From: Verrucomicrobiaceae bacterium
Lineage (GTDB): Bacteria; Verrucomicrobiota; Verrucomicrobiia; Verrucomicrobiales; Verrucomicrobiaceae
Reading direction: 5' to 3'
Assembly (NCBI GenBank): GCA_016795465.1
Contig: JAEUHK010000061.1
Location: 1-64,000 of the forward strand
Length of the DNA stretch: 64,000 bases
Position 1 is the stretch's first letter. Every line of letters starts with the position of its first letter. The translations under genes were made by a program, and so were the position numbers. The notes under the pieces were generated by a model, which saw only the letters and a list, made by a program, of their open reading frames with translations, searched no databases and was not told the origin of the DNA. This document shows positions 63,928 through 64,000 of this stretch, piece by piece.

Positions 63928-64000
63928 CCGGCATCGCCGCCGCCACTTTACGCTTCCAGCTCGCGAAAACATCGCTCGCCAGTGCGTGGACGTCCTCGAC
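63914..64000 (-). CDS. Possible C-terminal fragment of a gene running off the window
   Basis: The minus strand is open for 28 codons from the window edge to a stop at 63914-63916 (VEDVHALASDVFASWKRKVA then AAMPVSHG). The composition is protein-like, helical and amphipathic, but is too short to identify. It would converge on the TauE/SafE gene with a 14-bp overlap, as other convergent pairs in this window do. Confidence 0.3.
   Translation of the reverse strand, partial: VEDVHALASDVFASWKRKVAAAMPVSHG

Overview
The window looks like a chromosomal segment from a high-GC member of the Verrucomicrobia (Verrucomicrobiales, Prosthecobacter/Verrucomicrobium-like). The grounds are: an ECF sigma factor next to a giant Ser/Thr kinase with WD40-like repeats, SHD1-type and CPYT-motif secreted proteins, a PEP-CTERM protein, a sulfatase, a Tat-exported Gfo/Idh/MocA oxidoreductase, the long form of IspG, weak or absent Shine-Dalgarno sites, and many secreted proteins ending in a short beta-rich module. 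This placement is inferred from gene content; no rRNA is present to confirm it. I found no rRNA, tRNA, CRISPR array, prophage or plasmid origin.

Layout. 0-10.7 kb: signalling and surface block (membrane-anchored protein, ECF sigma factor, WD40-kinase, beta-helix protein, RCC1-propeller protein, CPYT lipoprotein). 10.9-16.8 kb: RlmH, a soluble multi-PAS histidine kinase, an AhpC-type peroxiredoxin and a transmembrane kinase-like protein with a discoidin-like outer domain. 16.9-25.4 kb: sulfatase, Aat, PgsA, Der, 6-phosphofructokinase, a TPR protein, a PEP-hydrolase-family TIM barrel and a divergent AraC regulator. 25.5-30.5 kb: an active Deg-type protease followed by a catalytically decayed paralogue, then two secreted proteins in a lower-GC patch. 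31-39.2 kb: dynamin-like GTPase, Mfd, SHD1 protein, Gfo/Idh/MocA oxidoreductase, macrodomain protein and a small membrane protein. 39.3-46.4 kb: two large SNF2 helicases in divergent orientation with a Uma2-family nuclease between them. 46.5-64 kb: ABC transporter, secreted beta-propeller, AsmA-like protein with LysR regulator, frameshifted carbon-nitrogen hydrolase, RAYT-type transposase, TPR protein, ComEC, HtrA protease, IspG, SulP transporter, YhaM-like HD hydrolase and a TauE/SafE exporter.

The most unusual signal is not a gene but a set of structured small repeats. A 105-bp element occurs twice (21290-21394 and 40595-40699). Both copies fold into a closing stem with three internal hairpins, and most of the differences between them lie in hairpin loops, in a reshaped middle arm, or in a GC to GU change. 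The second copy sits inside the coding sequence of an SNF2 helicase and, being 35 codons long, is read through in frame between helicase motifs I and Ia. There is also a perfect 59-nt three-way junction (46404-46462) and at least six intergenic hairpins whose arms consist of short words (7 to about 15 nt) in tandem. A RAYT-family HUH transposase (52894-53910), the enzyme class that handles REP palindromes elsewhere, is present and is preceded by two small tandem hairpins. Whether it acts on any of these elements is inference.

Several neighbouring genes probably work together: sigma factor with WD40-kinase; PEP-hydrolase protein with AraC regulator; active and inactive Deg proteases; Uma2 nuclease with the SNF2 helicase 6 bp downstream; and the oxidoreductase with the macrodomain protein that starts 1 base after its stop codon.
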